64,000 nucleotides of DNA from positions 62,001 through 126,000 of the forward strand of contig ARYC01000267.1 in NCBI GenBank assembly GCA_000711775.1, in the 5' to 3' direction. Positions 12,863-24,426 of the stretch are shown here, piece after piece (the stretch's first letter is position 1; each line of letters opens with the position of its first letter). The notes beneath the pieces are model-generated. The model saw only the letters and a list, made by a program, of their open reading frames with translations. It was not told the DNA's origin and did not search any database. The position numbers were made by a program, and so were the translations under genes. The DNA is from Oxytricha trifallax (taxonomy: Eukaryota > Ciliophora > Spirotrichea > Sporadotrichida > Oxytrichidae).

Positions 12863-14282
12863 ATGAGTAGTGGCTTTGGTGCGGATTATGATGATTACGA
12901 TGATTACTTACGAAGAAACAATTATGGCTATGATGATTATGATGTTGATGATGATGATAACTTCTTTGGCAGCTATGATTCATATGGACACAAGTGTTAT
13001 GGTTATAGAAATCCTGATTTTGATTATTATGAGAGTGATTGTGAGAGTGGTAAGCATCCAAACAACAACAATAATAATCAAAGTGAAAGTGAGGAATATG
13101 ATTATTAATAGCATGGTAATAACTAATAGTGGGTTGACCATAGCATTGAATAAGAGAATGGTTGGTATGGAGATCTTAATGATGAATAGCAAAATCTTGC
13201 TAATGGATAATTAGATTCAAATGTTGGACTGGGACTAGAGAATCTCATTGTGATTTAGGATTCTTCATAGCAAGATTAATAATAAGTAGAGTTGGACGAA
13301 TATGAAGATTATGAAGACGAAGATGATCAAGAAATGATGATTCAAATGCCTTATAGCACTTAATAAATCTAAGATAATGTAGTAGCAGCCACTAATGATA
13401 CTGATAATAATGATGATGAAGAATTTTACGAGGAGGGTGCTATTTAAGGTACTTAATAGAACATAGAATAATAGTCTGTAAGGGAGCAATAATAAATCAC
13501 TTTGAGCTAATTACTTCAAATGCAGTTAATGCAACAAGACTATGATTACTCAGAAAACGAAGAAAATCTAGATGATTATATTGATGATGTCGAGTATTAC
13601 TACAGGCCAAATGCAATTTCAAGGGAAAAGCTACTTTCAATAATTAACTCCTATCCGTCAAATATATACAAAAATTAATATAATAACATCGAGACAGTGA
13701 CCTGTGCAGTTTGTATTGATGATTTTAAATCTGGTTGTATCTTTAAAATGCTCAAGTGTTCCCATAAATATGGAGGGGGGTAAGTTTTTGGCTATAAAAG
13801 TATTTTTATTTACAGAATTTTTTTCTTCTATTTAAATATTGAATTCTGACCAATTAAATTTCCATTGGAAATTTACATTAAGTATTAATATAATCTTAAT
13901 TCTTTGATATTAATCATTAAAATTTTATCTATTAAAATTCATGTTTCTGCTAAACTATATTATTTAATTTAAATTAAATCGAAATTTATTATAGCTTTTC
14001 TGTATACAATAAACTTATAAAAATAAATATTCATTTTAAGATATGAATATCTCCAAAATATATCTTTAAATAGTTAGTAATTTCTCAAAATAATATTTTA
14101 TTGGCAATTTTATGTTAAATTTGAAAAAATTACATTTTAAAAATTTTTCTATAAAAAAAACTTCTTCGAGACAAGGAAACTTCACCCCCCCCCTCTTCAA
14201 ATATCACTCTAATTGCATCGATGAGTGGCTAAAAACGAAACTTCAATGCCCACTCTGTAAGAAGGAAGTCACAAAATTATGA
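12863..14282 (+). CDS. R5: acidic RING-H2 protein, interrupted by an IES inside the RING
   Basis: Two coding segments, 12863-13771 and 14205-14282, joining to 987 bp (328 aa). MSSGFGADYDDYDDY opens an Asp/Tyr/Asn-rich body with Gln runs written as TAA/TAG. The C-terminal RING reads CAVCIDDF ... CSHKY | HSNCIDEWLKTKLQ CPLC. The break falls between the CSHKY and HSN codons, splitting zinc ligands 4 and 5. It pairs with R6 (very similar), and both have a foldback element upstream, indicating a tandem block duplication. An E3 ligase role is inferred. Confidence 0.85.
13772..14204. other. 433-bp IES in R5, AAATAT pointer, G-run inverted ends
   Basis: AAATAT is repeated at 13766-13771 and 14199-14204. 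Removal restores HKYHSNC exactly in frame. The ends are inverted: GGAGGGGGGTAAG on the left and CACCCCCCCCTC on the right. A GTAAGT is present at the left, but there is no AG acceptor that gives a RING. The interior is homologous to the IES in R6 (for example TTTACAGAATTTTT near both left ends and ATTAAAATTTTATCTATTA in both). Confidence 0.9.
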
Positions 14283-14496
14283 AAAATGATATTAATCTTA
14301 AATGTCAAGTAAGAGAGCATGAATGATTGTAAGAGTAATAACAATTAATAACTATCATATTTTTATTATTTTTATAAATTAATACCACACTAAGATACTT
14401 AAATTTTATGATTAAAATAACTTTGATTAACAAAAATGATACATTGTCCCAAAAATTTCAACAAATTATTTTAGATGTCATTAATTATTTATAAAA

Positions 14497-14990
14497 ATGG
14501 AATAAGTTGTTTTAACTAATGAATGAGATTTACATTCAAGTGAAACTGCTAGTCACTATGAAGATTCTCTCAAAGATTCCAGTGATATTAATAAAAATTT
14601 GACTCTCAAAGATATAGAAGACTGCTTAGAACATAATGACCTTGACTTTGATTAAGTGATGGAAAACAATTCAAATGATAATAATAATAATCCGTAATTG
14701 ATAGATTTCTACTAAAATCAAAGCGATGACAATGAAACTAGTTCCGAGGGAGGTGATTATTATGATAGGTATTGTACATATGATATTAAATATTATGATT
14801 TGGGCTCATGAAATAGACCTAGAGTATGGTATAGTACAAATGATGTTATATAACGATAGAAGAAGTAATCAAAACCCAAAAACTCTTTAATGAGTTTTAT
14901 AGGTGTTTTTATTGATTAGGAGGGTAATGTTAAAATTAGGTTTATTTGAGTTTGGAAGCATCACTTTCACTCTAATTATTTAAATAAGAA
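14497..14990 (+). pseudogene. Decayed 5' fragment of an R7-type gene
   Basis: It starts like R7 (18638): MEQ, then the shared LTLKDIE.CLEHND.DFDQ. ME stretch and LIDFYQNQ. Codon 10 is TGA (14524-14526) where R7 has CGG, a second TGA follows after YYDLGS near 14810, and homology to R7 fades beyond about 14830. No RING follows. The location directly downstream of R5 mirrors R7 downstream of R6, so it is the ruined partner in a duplicated gene pair. Confidence 0.7.
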
Positions 14991-16265
14991 ATTTTTTATG
15001 ACTTACTTTTGTATACTCAACTTATATATTCTCATTTCTACATATAGATTATTACGTATTTTTATTAAAAAGAGATAAGTTTAATTTTAATTTTTTCCCA
15101 TTTTTTCCATTTTTCTCATAAGTTTTCACTCATAATTAATTTTTATGATTAGATGAATCTATCTTTTCAAAATTTTTACATTCAAACACAAATATTTTTA
15201 AAAACTTTCATTGCAAAGTATTTTGAAATTCGATTCACTTATTTTTGTTCAATATAAAAAGAATTTGTTGCCTTGCAAAATTTAAATTAAAAATATGCAT
15301 AAAAGGAGGGATTTTAAAGTGATTAATAGTGCAAAGTTATTTTTTATAGTTTTCAAATTATTATAAATGGAAATCAATTTATGAAATTTTGTATTTATAA
15401 TTTCTGTACAATTTTAGACACCTATCAAATATGGGCATCTTATAGGAGGTCAACCCTGCAAAGATACGTGAAAAAAGTTTGCAGAAGCTGTAACAAACTT
15501 CAGAGATGGAACTCCATTTTTATCAATTTAGTTCCATTAAATTAGTACTGGTACTAAATCAGTTTAATTTTAATTGATACCAATTTAATAGTACCTATAC
15601 TTAATTATTACCTAGTTTTAATCTAATGAGGTTTTAATGTAAAAGTTCCAAAATGGTTCAAAACCTAATTGGTACTATGTACTAAATATTAAAACTAAAT
15701 TGGTACCAAAACCTTTCGAAAAATGGAGTCTCAAGGAAATTATAAGAAGATGTTTTCTTAAAATTTAGATAGTTTAATTAAAAAAGTAAAGCAAACAAAA
15801 AATATACTATCATTTAAATTTACTTAGAGGATTTTTTTTTACATAACATTTTTAAAGATGTTGAGATAATTAAATATGAAGGAATAAAAATCTCCACCAT
15901 GAAAATAATAAATTGCATTGAATTTAACCCAAAAAAAAATGAAATTAATTAAAAAGAAACCATAATCCCCAACATTACCCTCATCAAACAAAAACACATA
16001 AAAAGCACACTAAGGGGTTTTGGTGTTTTGATTGTAAGTGCCAATTTATCCGGCCATAAATATTAAACGAGCTCCTTTTATTTAAAAAATTTACATTAAA
16101 AGAGAATAGCGAAAATAACAATAATACAATTGAGATTAGCATTAATGAAAATTTATACTGATTCTTAAGATGGGCAACAAGTCTGAAATATTATTTATTA
16201 TAACTCTAAGAAGATACCTCTAATATTAATGATAATACATAGTAATTTATTTATATTTTATTTAA
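14990..16265. other. Non-coding spacer with a GGTAC-rich repeated stretch
   Basis: About 1.3 kb without a gene. At 15530-15710 the motif TTGGTACTA/TGGTACCA and its complements recur many times in both orientations, interleaved with TTTAATTTTAAT. That region starts with a GC-richer segment (15440-15510, CAACCCTGCAAAGATACG). I cannot assign a function; an old foldback or satellite remnant is possible. Confidence 0.4.
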
Positions 16266-16630
16266 TATTGTTGGAATGCATTCAAAATTGGAAATTTAAT
16301 TAAATTAAAATTATTCTATTTCAAAAAAGTGTCTGTAAAAGTTGGCTAATTTAAAAGATTTTGGGCTCATTTGATAGAGAATTAAAAAATTAGCTGGACT
16401 TTATTATTGGTGGTACTATTTTATCGCATCCCTGGCACGAGATAAATTTCCTTTAATTAAACGCCTCTAAATTCATTAAATTATACCCTCACATTAAAGT
16501 CGAGTTATTTCACTCCATCGAATGAGCCCAAGATGATCGTTTAAATTGGCCAACTTTAACTACCACTAATTTATATAATTAACCAATTCAATTTAATTAA
16601 ATTTCCGAATTTTGAATGCATTCCTACAAT
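16266..16630. repeat. Foldback element M2 with a deleted right arm
   Basis: It shares ends (TTGTTGGAATGCATTC / GAATGCATTCCTACAA) and inner arm sequence (TTCATTTGATAGAG... or ATCGAATGAGCCCAAGAT) with M1. The right arm lacks the block holding the GCGATAAAACAGTACCGCC counterpart seen in M1, so the palindrome is incomplete. It lies about 320 bp upstream of R6, the same relative place M1 has to R5. Confidence 0.75.
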
Positions 16631-16953
16631 ATTAAATAATTAAAATTATTTTTTTTAATGTTTTTATTATTTATATGATTAAGCTAGTCAAATCCAGTCA
16701 AAAGTCTACAAATTTTCCATTGAAAAATCTAAAAATTATTTGAATTTATAATGGAAAGATATACCTAAACATTAAATGATATATGCGATACAACGATACA
16801 TGTTGTAAATTATATAGTTTTAATGATTCAATCTATGATTGATTGTTTAAGTTGAATAATAATAATAGCATTTCTCAAAAATTAGTGAATCAAATGTAGG
16901 TGCAACAAATATTAAATTAATTTAATTAATAATTTACAAGTAAAATCAGCAAA

Positions 16954-18421
16954 ATGAGTGACTATGGTGATGATGATTATGATTAATATTCAGAATATGA
17001 TGATGGGTATGATGATTTTGATTATGATTTAGACGATTCTAACCAAATATTTGGCCATAATTCAGACAGATTTGAAGAATTTTAGGATTTTCATTCTGCT
17101 TATGTTCATGATAATGATGAAGAGACCGAGAATAGAGTACACATTAATTTTTATTAAAATTACGACAATTAGCATTATAATGACTCATCGAACTACTATA
17201 ATTAAGAGTAGTAAAGCAATTGTAGTGATAAAGAAGATGATAATGATAATGAATATTGGCATAACGATGAAAGTGAAAGTGAAGATTAGAGCTACAGATT
17301 CTATAATGATGATTAAGATTCCGAGGATGATTGTTTGGGACTAGAGAATCTCAATATAAATCAGGAATCTTCTGATCAACAAAATACAAGTTCAGATTAA
17401 TCATATGAAGAGGAAGACGAATCTGACAATTTTGTAGAAGAAAGCGATGATGAGGAAGAGATGATTCAAATACCTTATAACACATAATAAATCTAAGATA
17501 ATGGGGTATTAAACTAAAACCTATAATTCCAAGATAATGGTGCATGTGATTCTGATGAAGAAGACTACTACTATGAAGGTGCTATTTAAGGTACTTAATA
17601 GAACATAGAATTTTAGTCTGTTTTACAGCAATAATAACAATAACAAGACACTTTTAGCTAATTGATGTAGCTCCAACTTATACAAGAGGACTATGATGAT
17701 TTCTCAGAAAATTAAGATTCTTTTGATGACTCCATTTATGATGATGAGTATTACTACAACCCAAATGCAATTTCTGATAAAAATTCACTCTCAATTATTA
17801 ACTCTTACCCCTCACAGATATATAATTCTAATGTGAACAATGTTGAAACAGTGACTTGTGCAGTTTGCATTGATGATCTTAAATCTGGTTGTATTTTCAA
17901 AATTCTCAAGTGTTCTCACAAATATTGAAGGGGAGAAATTATTTTGCCTATAAATTTATTATTATTTACAGAATTTTTCTCGAATAAATATTGAATTTAG
18001 ACAAATCAAATTTCCATTTGAAACGACATTAATATATCGTAAATTCTTTTATTATAATCATTAAAATTTTATCTATTAGCATTCATGTTTATGCTAAACA
18101 ATATTGCTTAATTTAAATTAAACTATATCTAAATTTATTTTAATTTTTTTATGCATATAGTGTTAAAACAATAAATATTAATTTTTAAAGATCTTAGTAG
18201 CTACAAATATACCCTTAAATAGTCAGTAATTTTTCAAAATAATATTTTATTGCCAATTTTATTATAAATTTGAAAAATTACACATTAAAATTTTTCAAAA
18301 AGAAAAAACTTCTTCGATACTAGGAAATTAACCCCTCAAATATCACTCTAATTGCATCGATGAGTGGCTAAAAACCAAACTTCAATGTCCACTTTGTAAG
18401 AAAGAAGTCACAAAATTATGA
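16954..18421 (+). CDS. R6: acidic RING-H2 protein, interrupted by an IES inside the RING
   Basis: Segments 16954-17925 and 18344-18421 join to 1050 bp (349 aa). MSDYGDDDYDQYSEYDDG opens an acidic, Tyr/Asn/Gln-rich body; shared blocks with R5 include GLENL, IQDN, EGAIQGTQQNIE and YYYNPNAIS. The RING has all eight ligands after IES removal (CAVC, CSHKYHSNC, CPLC). It differs from R4 in having Tyr rather than Phe in the HKY codon, TAT, which carries the TA of the pointer. Probable E3 ligase by domain. Confidence 0.85.
17926..18343. other. 418-bp IES in R6, (C)AAATAT pointer
   Basis: AAATAT lies at 17920-17925 and 18338-18343 (CAAATAT in both). The inverted ends are TATTGAAGGGG on the left and CCCCTCAAATA on the right. 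Excision restores the RING in frame. It occupies exactly the same codon as the IES of R5 and has a homologous interior, so insertion predates the duplication. Confidence 0.9.
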
Positions 18422-18637
18422 AGAATGATATTAATCTTAAATGTCTTGTAAAAAATAGGCATGTATGATTCTAGGAGTAATAACAATCTATAACTATCAT
18501 ATTTTTATTATTTTTATAAATTAATACCACACTAAGATACTTACATTTTAAGATTGAAATAACTATGATTTATAAATTATATATTTTCCCAAAAATTTAG
18601 AACAAATTAATTATGAATTTATTAATTCTTTATAAAA

Positions 18638-21600
18638 ATGGAATAAATTATTATAACTAAAGAACGGGATATTTATATTCACAATTCTGATAATCACTAA
18701 GAAGATGCTCTGAATAACTCCAATGATTATAACAGAAATTTGACTCTCAAAGACATAGAAGAGTGCTTAGAACACAATGACATGGATTTTGATTAAGAAA
18801 TGGAAAACAGTGAGACTGATAATAATAACCATCCACACTTGATAGATTTCTATTAAAATTAAATGGATGGTAACGAAACTAGTTACTAGGAAGGTAATGA
18901 TTATGATAAGTACTGTACATATTATATCAGAGATTATAATTCTGAATATGAAGAGGAGCGAGAGTATGAAGTTGAGCAAGATTATTATGTAGAACAAATT
19001 ATGTAGAATGATGATATAAGAAGCTACACTGAATAAGTTTGCAGGTCTTATGATTAAGAGGAAATCAATCATCCATCATATATTCAAGAATCCTAGAATC
19101 AACCAGTATTAAATTTAATACAAATAAGATAACTAAGGCTTTACTTATATTGTAGTTTAAGTCATATCTCTAAATGATAAAATATCCTTTTATTGTTTAT
19201 AATACACTTAACAACCTTTTACTCCAGATTACAACTTATAGGATGATAGTGATTTGGAATTAGAGTTTCACGAACCTGATGAATATACCTACACTAATCA
19301 AAACATATTTGAATTAAACTTGTATGATGATTCAGCTCCTATATCTGAACAACCAGATATAAATCAATATGAAGAGGACTACTCTGAGATAGACTAGGCA
19401 TTTGATGAACAATTTGATCCAGATTAATACCAATCTGATACTTCTAGTCATTAAAGAAGGCAGGAGGAAGAATATAATGAAGTGCTGCATTAATAATATG
19501 ATGAAGAGTAAAAATCAGATAAAATCCATGACTCAATATATACTTTTGTGTTTTAACAGCAAATTAATAAAGATTATATTAGAATACTAGAATAAATATT
19601 TTAAAGAAAACTTAAACATCAAATTTAATGTATAACTAAGATTATTAAGCCATACTAGAAAATTATACCATACTTTGTAAATGTTATATTAAGTCCATAT
19701 ATAATATATTATAGTTGCCTAGAAAAAAATAACTATTTATTAATATAAAAATTCTTTCTGGTTCTATTTATACATTTAATTATTTTTATTAATGGAATTT
19801 ACTACAAGTTTTATTTAATGGTAGGAGGAAGTTTGGTAACATGAAGCCGAGTAAATACAATTTTATGAAGAATAATAAGCAAGATTAGAATCTACTAGTA
19901 ATCTTGAAAGGCAACAACAGTAATATTATGAGGAATATATGCAATATTAAGAAAAATTAGAGTATTAAAAACCAAAATCTACTTAATTTATAGGTATATT
20001 GAAAATTATTAATTATTTTAAATATTTGATTTAATTATCTATCCTTAGACTTTTATTATTTTTTCCATAATTTACTTGTTATTTTAAAAAAGGAAAAACT
20101 GTTATGAAAGTATTTTTAGAGAGCTTAAATAAGAAAGTTATATAATTCAAATATATGAGTTTTAATTTACTTTTTAAATATTAACTCTAGCATTTGCTAA
20201 ATCAAAATTATATTATTTTAGTAAATGAAGTGTTTTTCATAAAGTTTAAGTGACACTATATATTTATATTTTGAATTTTACAACTTCGAACTTAATTTAG
20301 CGTCTCTTATAAAAACCTTCCATATAATTTCTTTATATTAAGTATATTAGTAAATTTAATTTCAATCATTTTAGCATTAAAATATCTAGGTGGAATATAG
20401 AGCAAACCTACATAAAATTATTGTAAATGAGCAAATTTTTTTTTAATTTTACTCTAAAAAAATATAAAAAAATTAAAAATCAATTATAAAAATGTGTAAT
20501 ATTGCCTTGGAAGGCAGATGAACTATTATAAAACATTTATTATCAATATATTTTTAATTTTATAAAAAAGTTTCGCATAAAATTATTATTTGCCTATTTT
20601 TGATAATTAATTTAAAAAAATCTTTAAAAAATAGTATACTCAACTTAATTTATTTATTATCAGTAATTAAAATGATCAGAAAATATATATATAAAAAAAA
20701 ACTATAATGATTATCGATTATAAGATGTTTAACATACATATAGCACTATAATACTTAAGCAATAAATAATATATAAAAAAATCAATGAAATATAGCAGAT
20801 TTTCTTATAATAATCCCATCATAAGACAATTAACCATTTTTATAAAGGGATATACTTTAAACAATATAGTTAACTCTATATTAAAAAAAAATTTATACTA
20901 AAATAACCTTTACTAGATAAACAAGATTATCAAAAATTACAATTATTTAGAGTAAAAAATGAGGAGAAAATTATATATACTAACAATATAGAATGTAAGT
21001 TCCTTTAGTTATTAGCTTGCACAACATCGCAATATAAAGATAAAATTATATAAAAAATAAAATCGTTATTTATAAAATATTAATTAATTTATTAATAAGT
21101 TTTGATTACTCCGAGCCTCATTCATCAATTTAATCAGACACTTTCATTTAACTTTAAAGAGAGGAGGAAGAGTATGATGAGCATACTGAAAATCAAGACT
21201 AAGCAGAATTGCAATATGAAGAATTTAGATTAGTAGAAATATAAGATTTATCATAATTCAGATATGACAGTGATAATTAAGAGGAATTAAAACAATCTAT
21301 TATCATCTCAATACCTTCACTTATATTTATGTGATTATTAAAATAATTATTGATAAACATTATTATTTTTAAAAAAAATTATTGGTATTATCCCAAATAT
21401 TTTGGATTGAATTTATTGATTTTAATAAATAATTGTAATACATACAGATTAATAATTTAAATACATCAAAATCCTTGATTCTCAAGTTTCGATAACTTTA
21501 AAGAATTTATAATTTTATTTTTGATTCATTAATAATCTATTATAAAATAAAATTCATCATAAAAATTTTTATCTTGTATAACAATAGTAAATAAAATATT

Positions 21601-21926
21601 AGTAAATTTTTTTAATAGTAAATTATTAATTAATAAAAAAACAAGACCTATAATATAGAAAAATTCACAAATTATAATTTATAAACTTAAAATTTCATTT
21701 ATAAATGAAAAAAATAAAAAAATAACTTTCCCTTTTATTCTACTAAATTGAAGGGACCGAATCACAGACTTGTTCAATTTGCATTGAAGATCTAAGATTT
21801 GGTTGTTTATTTAAGTAACTGAGATGTAATCACAAATATCACTCTAATTGTATTGATGGCTGGCTTATTCATAAATTACAATGTCCACTGTGCAAAAGAC
21901 AAGTTACTTAATTTGAAGAAGAATGA
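18638..21926 (+). CDS. R7: acidic/Gln-rich protein with C-terminal RING-H2 (multi-segment)
   Basis: It begins MEQIIITKERDIYI at 18638, has a 76-bp intron (19152-19227, GTAGTT...CTCCAG), an acidic exon to about 19520, a Gln/Glu-rich segment at 19792-19990 (WQEEVWQHEAEQIQFYEEQ), another at about 21110-21327 (DTFIQLQREEEEYDEH), then the RING at 21740-21926 (CSIC ... CNHKYHSNC ... CPLC). Segment 21328-21739 is an IES. The breaks near 19520-19792 and 19990-21110 were not resolved and could be IESs or introns. The alternative is two adjacent genes, the second starting at the ATG at 19792. The RING has all eight ligands and ends QVTQFEEE. Confidence 0.6.
21328..21739. other. 412-bp IES in R7, TATT pointer
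   Basis: TATT lies at 21324-21327 and 21736-21739. Joining gives ISIPSLIFYQIEGTESQTC in frame; without it the frame ends at TGA just after SLIFM. The right end (AAAGGGAAAGTTATT on the complement) resembles the right ends of the R5, R6 and R8 IESs. Confidence 0.75.
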
Positions 21927-22220
21927 ATGATTGATTGATTGAGAAAAACTCCTATGGATCATATATAAATTACTTGAATAGTAAGATAAATTAATGAAGT
22001 AAATATAACTTCTAGATTGTTAAAATCAAAATTGATAATTTATTGATATTAATTACAAATTTTTTAGATTAATGATACCCAATATTATCCAATAAAAATG
22101 TTACAATATTTAGAATAGAAAATATTTATATACTAATTCTTTCTATGTGTAGAATTGCCATTCAATTTTTATTATAAGGCTTTTTTTTTACTCTCCTCAC
22201 TTGCTGTGGCTGTTCTCCAC

Positions 22221-22690
22221 TCACAAAGAATAGCTAATTGATATAGATTTGTCTGGCAACAATGGAAAAGGTGTTGATAAAATAAGCATAACAGGGAAAT
22301 AGTATAAATATTGCATTTTATGATGCGGAGTAGTTACATATTTTATTTTTCTGCATTCTAAAATAAAGTAATACATTTCGAAATCTAATTTTAAATTATT
22401 CTCATTTTTTGGAGATACTGTAGGTAAAATCATCCAGATTAATAATCGAGAGTTAGAAGCAAGAGATTTTTTCATGACTTCTGTGGCCGTATCATTCCAG
22501 AGAATTACATAAATCTATTTTCGATTTTCCCTCATGATTTTTGACAGAAAGATGCTTGATTTGATATTGAAAATAAGAGAATTTGTGGTGTGTTGAAGAG
22601 GTACCACTGAAATATTACTTTGTGATTATTGTAAAAAATTGGTTTATATATTACAAACATTGTTTTTAATTTCCTTTACTGCGTTTTTTT
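22221..22690 (-). CDS. Possible small OB-fold-like protein
   Basis: A minus-strand frame of about 155 codons without TGA. One stretch, MRENRKQIYVILWNDTATEV, resembles the strand-turn of RPA-type OB folds (basic/polar, then V.LW, then A). No start is certain (internal ATG near 22535) and no flanking intron signals were checked. With only one stop codon in an AT-rich genome such an open frame can arise by chance, so this is a weak call. Confidence 0.3.
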
Positions 22691-23073
22691 TAAAAAATAA
22701 AAATTCATAATTAATTGTATAATTGGGAAAATTTACATTTAATTAAATATTTATTAATTATTTAGCCACTTTTCCATTTTTTATATATATATATATATTT
22801 ATCATTTATAAATTCGAAAAAGATTCAATAAATGATTTTAGTTTCTCTTATTTTTTAATAAGACTCCTTATTAATTAGATTAAATTTTGTAAACTATAAT
22901 TAATTTATAATTATTAGTTTATATAAAGAAAGAGTAATATAAAAAGCAATTATATATGAATCAAGATTAATATAAAAAAAATTAATTAAGATTTCTTTTA
23001 AAGTTATTATTTTGAAGATAAGAGGATCTTAAAATATAATCTCATAATTTATTTTATAAAATAATTAAAGAAA

Positions 23074-23838
23074 ATGGATATAAACATTGTTCATGAATAA
23101 AATAAAATGAATGGCAATATATCTCCAATTCAATAAGATTTTATAGACAATAGTAATTTTTAAGATAAAATTACTGAAAAAACCTCATTTGATTAGTAAT
23201 GTATGGAGATGAATTTCATCAAGTTTAATGATAGATACTCTGGGCTTTAATGCGAAAAGTATTAGTATAAAAGTATGAAAGATTATCAAGAGTACTTAGA
23301 TTCATGTTCTAGAGGATTATTTGAGTGGAGAAGTAGTATACAGTTACTTAAAAAGGCCTATGACTTAACACAATTTAATTACTTTTCATAAAATGGATAA
23401 GATAATCAATTAGTTAGTTGTCTTATGTACTTTAACTCTAAAGCTTTTATAATAACTCAAATCATTAATTCTCTCCCTTTATTTATTAATTTACCTCAAA
23501 CAAATCAAATGAATAAGAATAAAACGTTGAAGAGTAAAAATCTTTGCAAGACTTATAATCACTCATACTTATTTAAGAAGAGACATTAGAGCAACAAAAT
23601 TTCGAAAGTTAATCAGTCCTCATCTCCAATAATGAGAATGTATTATAGGAAGAGAGTAACTCATCGCAATAAATATAAAATATTCAATAATAATCATTAT
23701 AGTAAGAAATGCGTAGTTGGTAAATGCCATTTGATGAGCATCAATGAAAATCCTAAACCCCTTAACAGTATTATTGCTTTTTTTAATGGAAAAAAAGTTA
23801 GAGTACAATGCATCTCAGTCTTTAAAGATTTGATTTGA
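23074..23838 (+). CDS. Hypothetical protein, 254 aa
   Basis: A single-exon frame from ATG 23074 (MDINIVHEQNKMNGN) to TGA 23836, about ten codons being TAA/TAG. It has an N-terminal Asn/Gln-rich part, a moderately hydrophobic segment (AFIITQIINSLPLFINLPQ), and a basic C-terminal half with MRMYYRKRVTHRNKYK and CVVGKCHL. No domain is recognised. Composition (Lys/Arg/Ser-rich tail) differs from the acidic RING neighbours. It could be a separate gene or an upstream part of R8, whose 5' end was not found. Confidence 0.5.
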
Positions 23839-24419
23839 TTTTATAATGTACTTACAAACGAATTGTTAAACAAATAATTGCAGTACTTTTATATCATTAT
23901 TTAGATCATATAAAATTTAAATTCAAAATTTTGGCTAAATTATAGCTAATATATTAACTATTTCAGACCTCTATTCCTTCTGTATCTTTAAATATTGTTA
24001 GACTGTATTTTAAGATTAATTATATTAAAGATTTATATATCATAAATTTTTAATTATTCACCATAAAAATTTATAGCTAATAATTATTTTATAGATCTTA
24101 AAGAGCTCTCATTAAATGTCAGTAATTATTTGACATTTATTAATACAAATCAATTTAAACCAATTTATATTTAAGTGAAATTATTAGACACTTAAATAGA
24201 ATTTAAATGTAATCCTTGATTTATTTGATAAAATATTATATGTTAAGTTTGAAATTATTTCAAAAGTCAAAAATATAATAATTAAACTATTTTATCGTAA
24301 AATATTCATAATTTTATTCTCTCAAATTGAATTTTAAAAATTATTTGCTCTCTTCAAATTTGCTGAATATAATATAATTTTTTAATAAGATTTTCCATTC
24401 CTAACTATTAAAGATTTGA
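23839..24419. other. AT-rich spacer
   Basis: No supported gene. It may contain the missing 5' exon or intron of R8. Confidence 0.4.
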
Positions 24420-24426
24420 GATTTTA

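Noticed and set aside
13781-14175. GTAAGT at the left of the R5 segment as a normal intron donor
   Set aside because: No downstream AG yields the RING sequence, and the homologous R6 segment has no GTAAGT.
20500-20520. Short GCCTT/AAGGC hairpin
   Set aside because: Five-base stem with a tiny loop; too small to support an RNA or terminator call in this genome.
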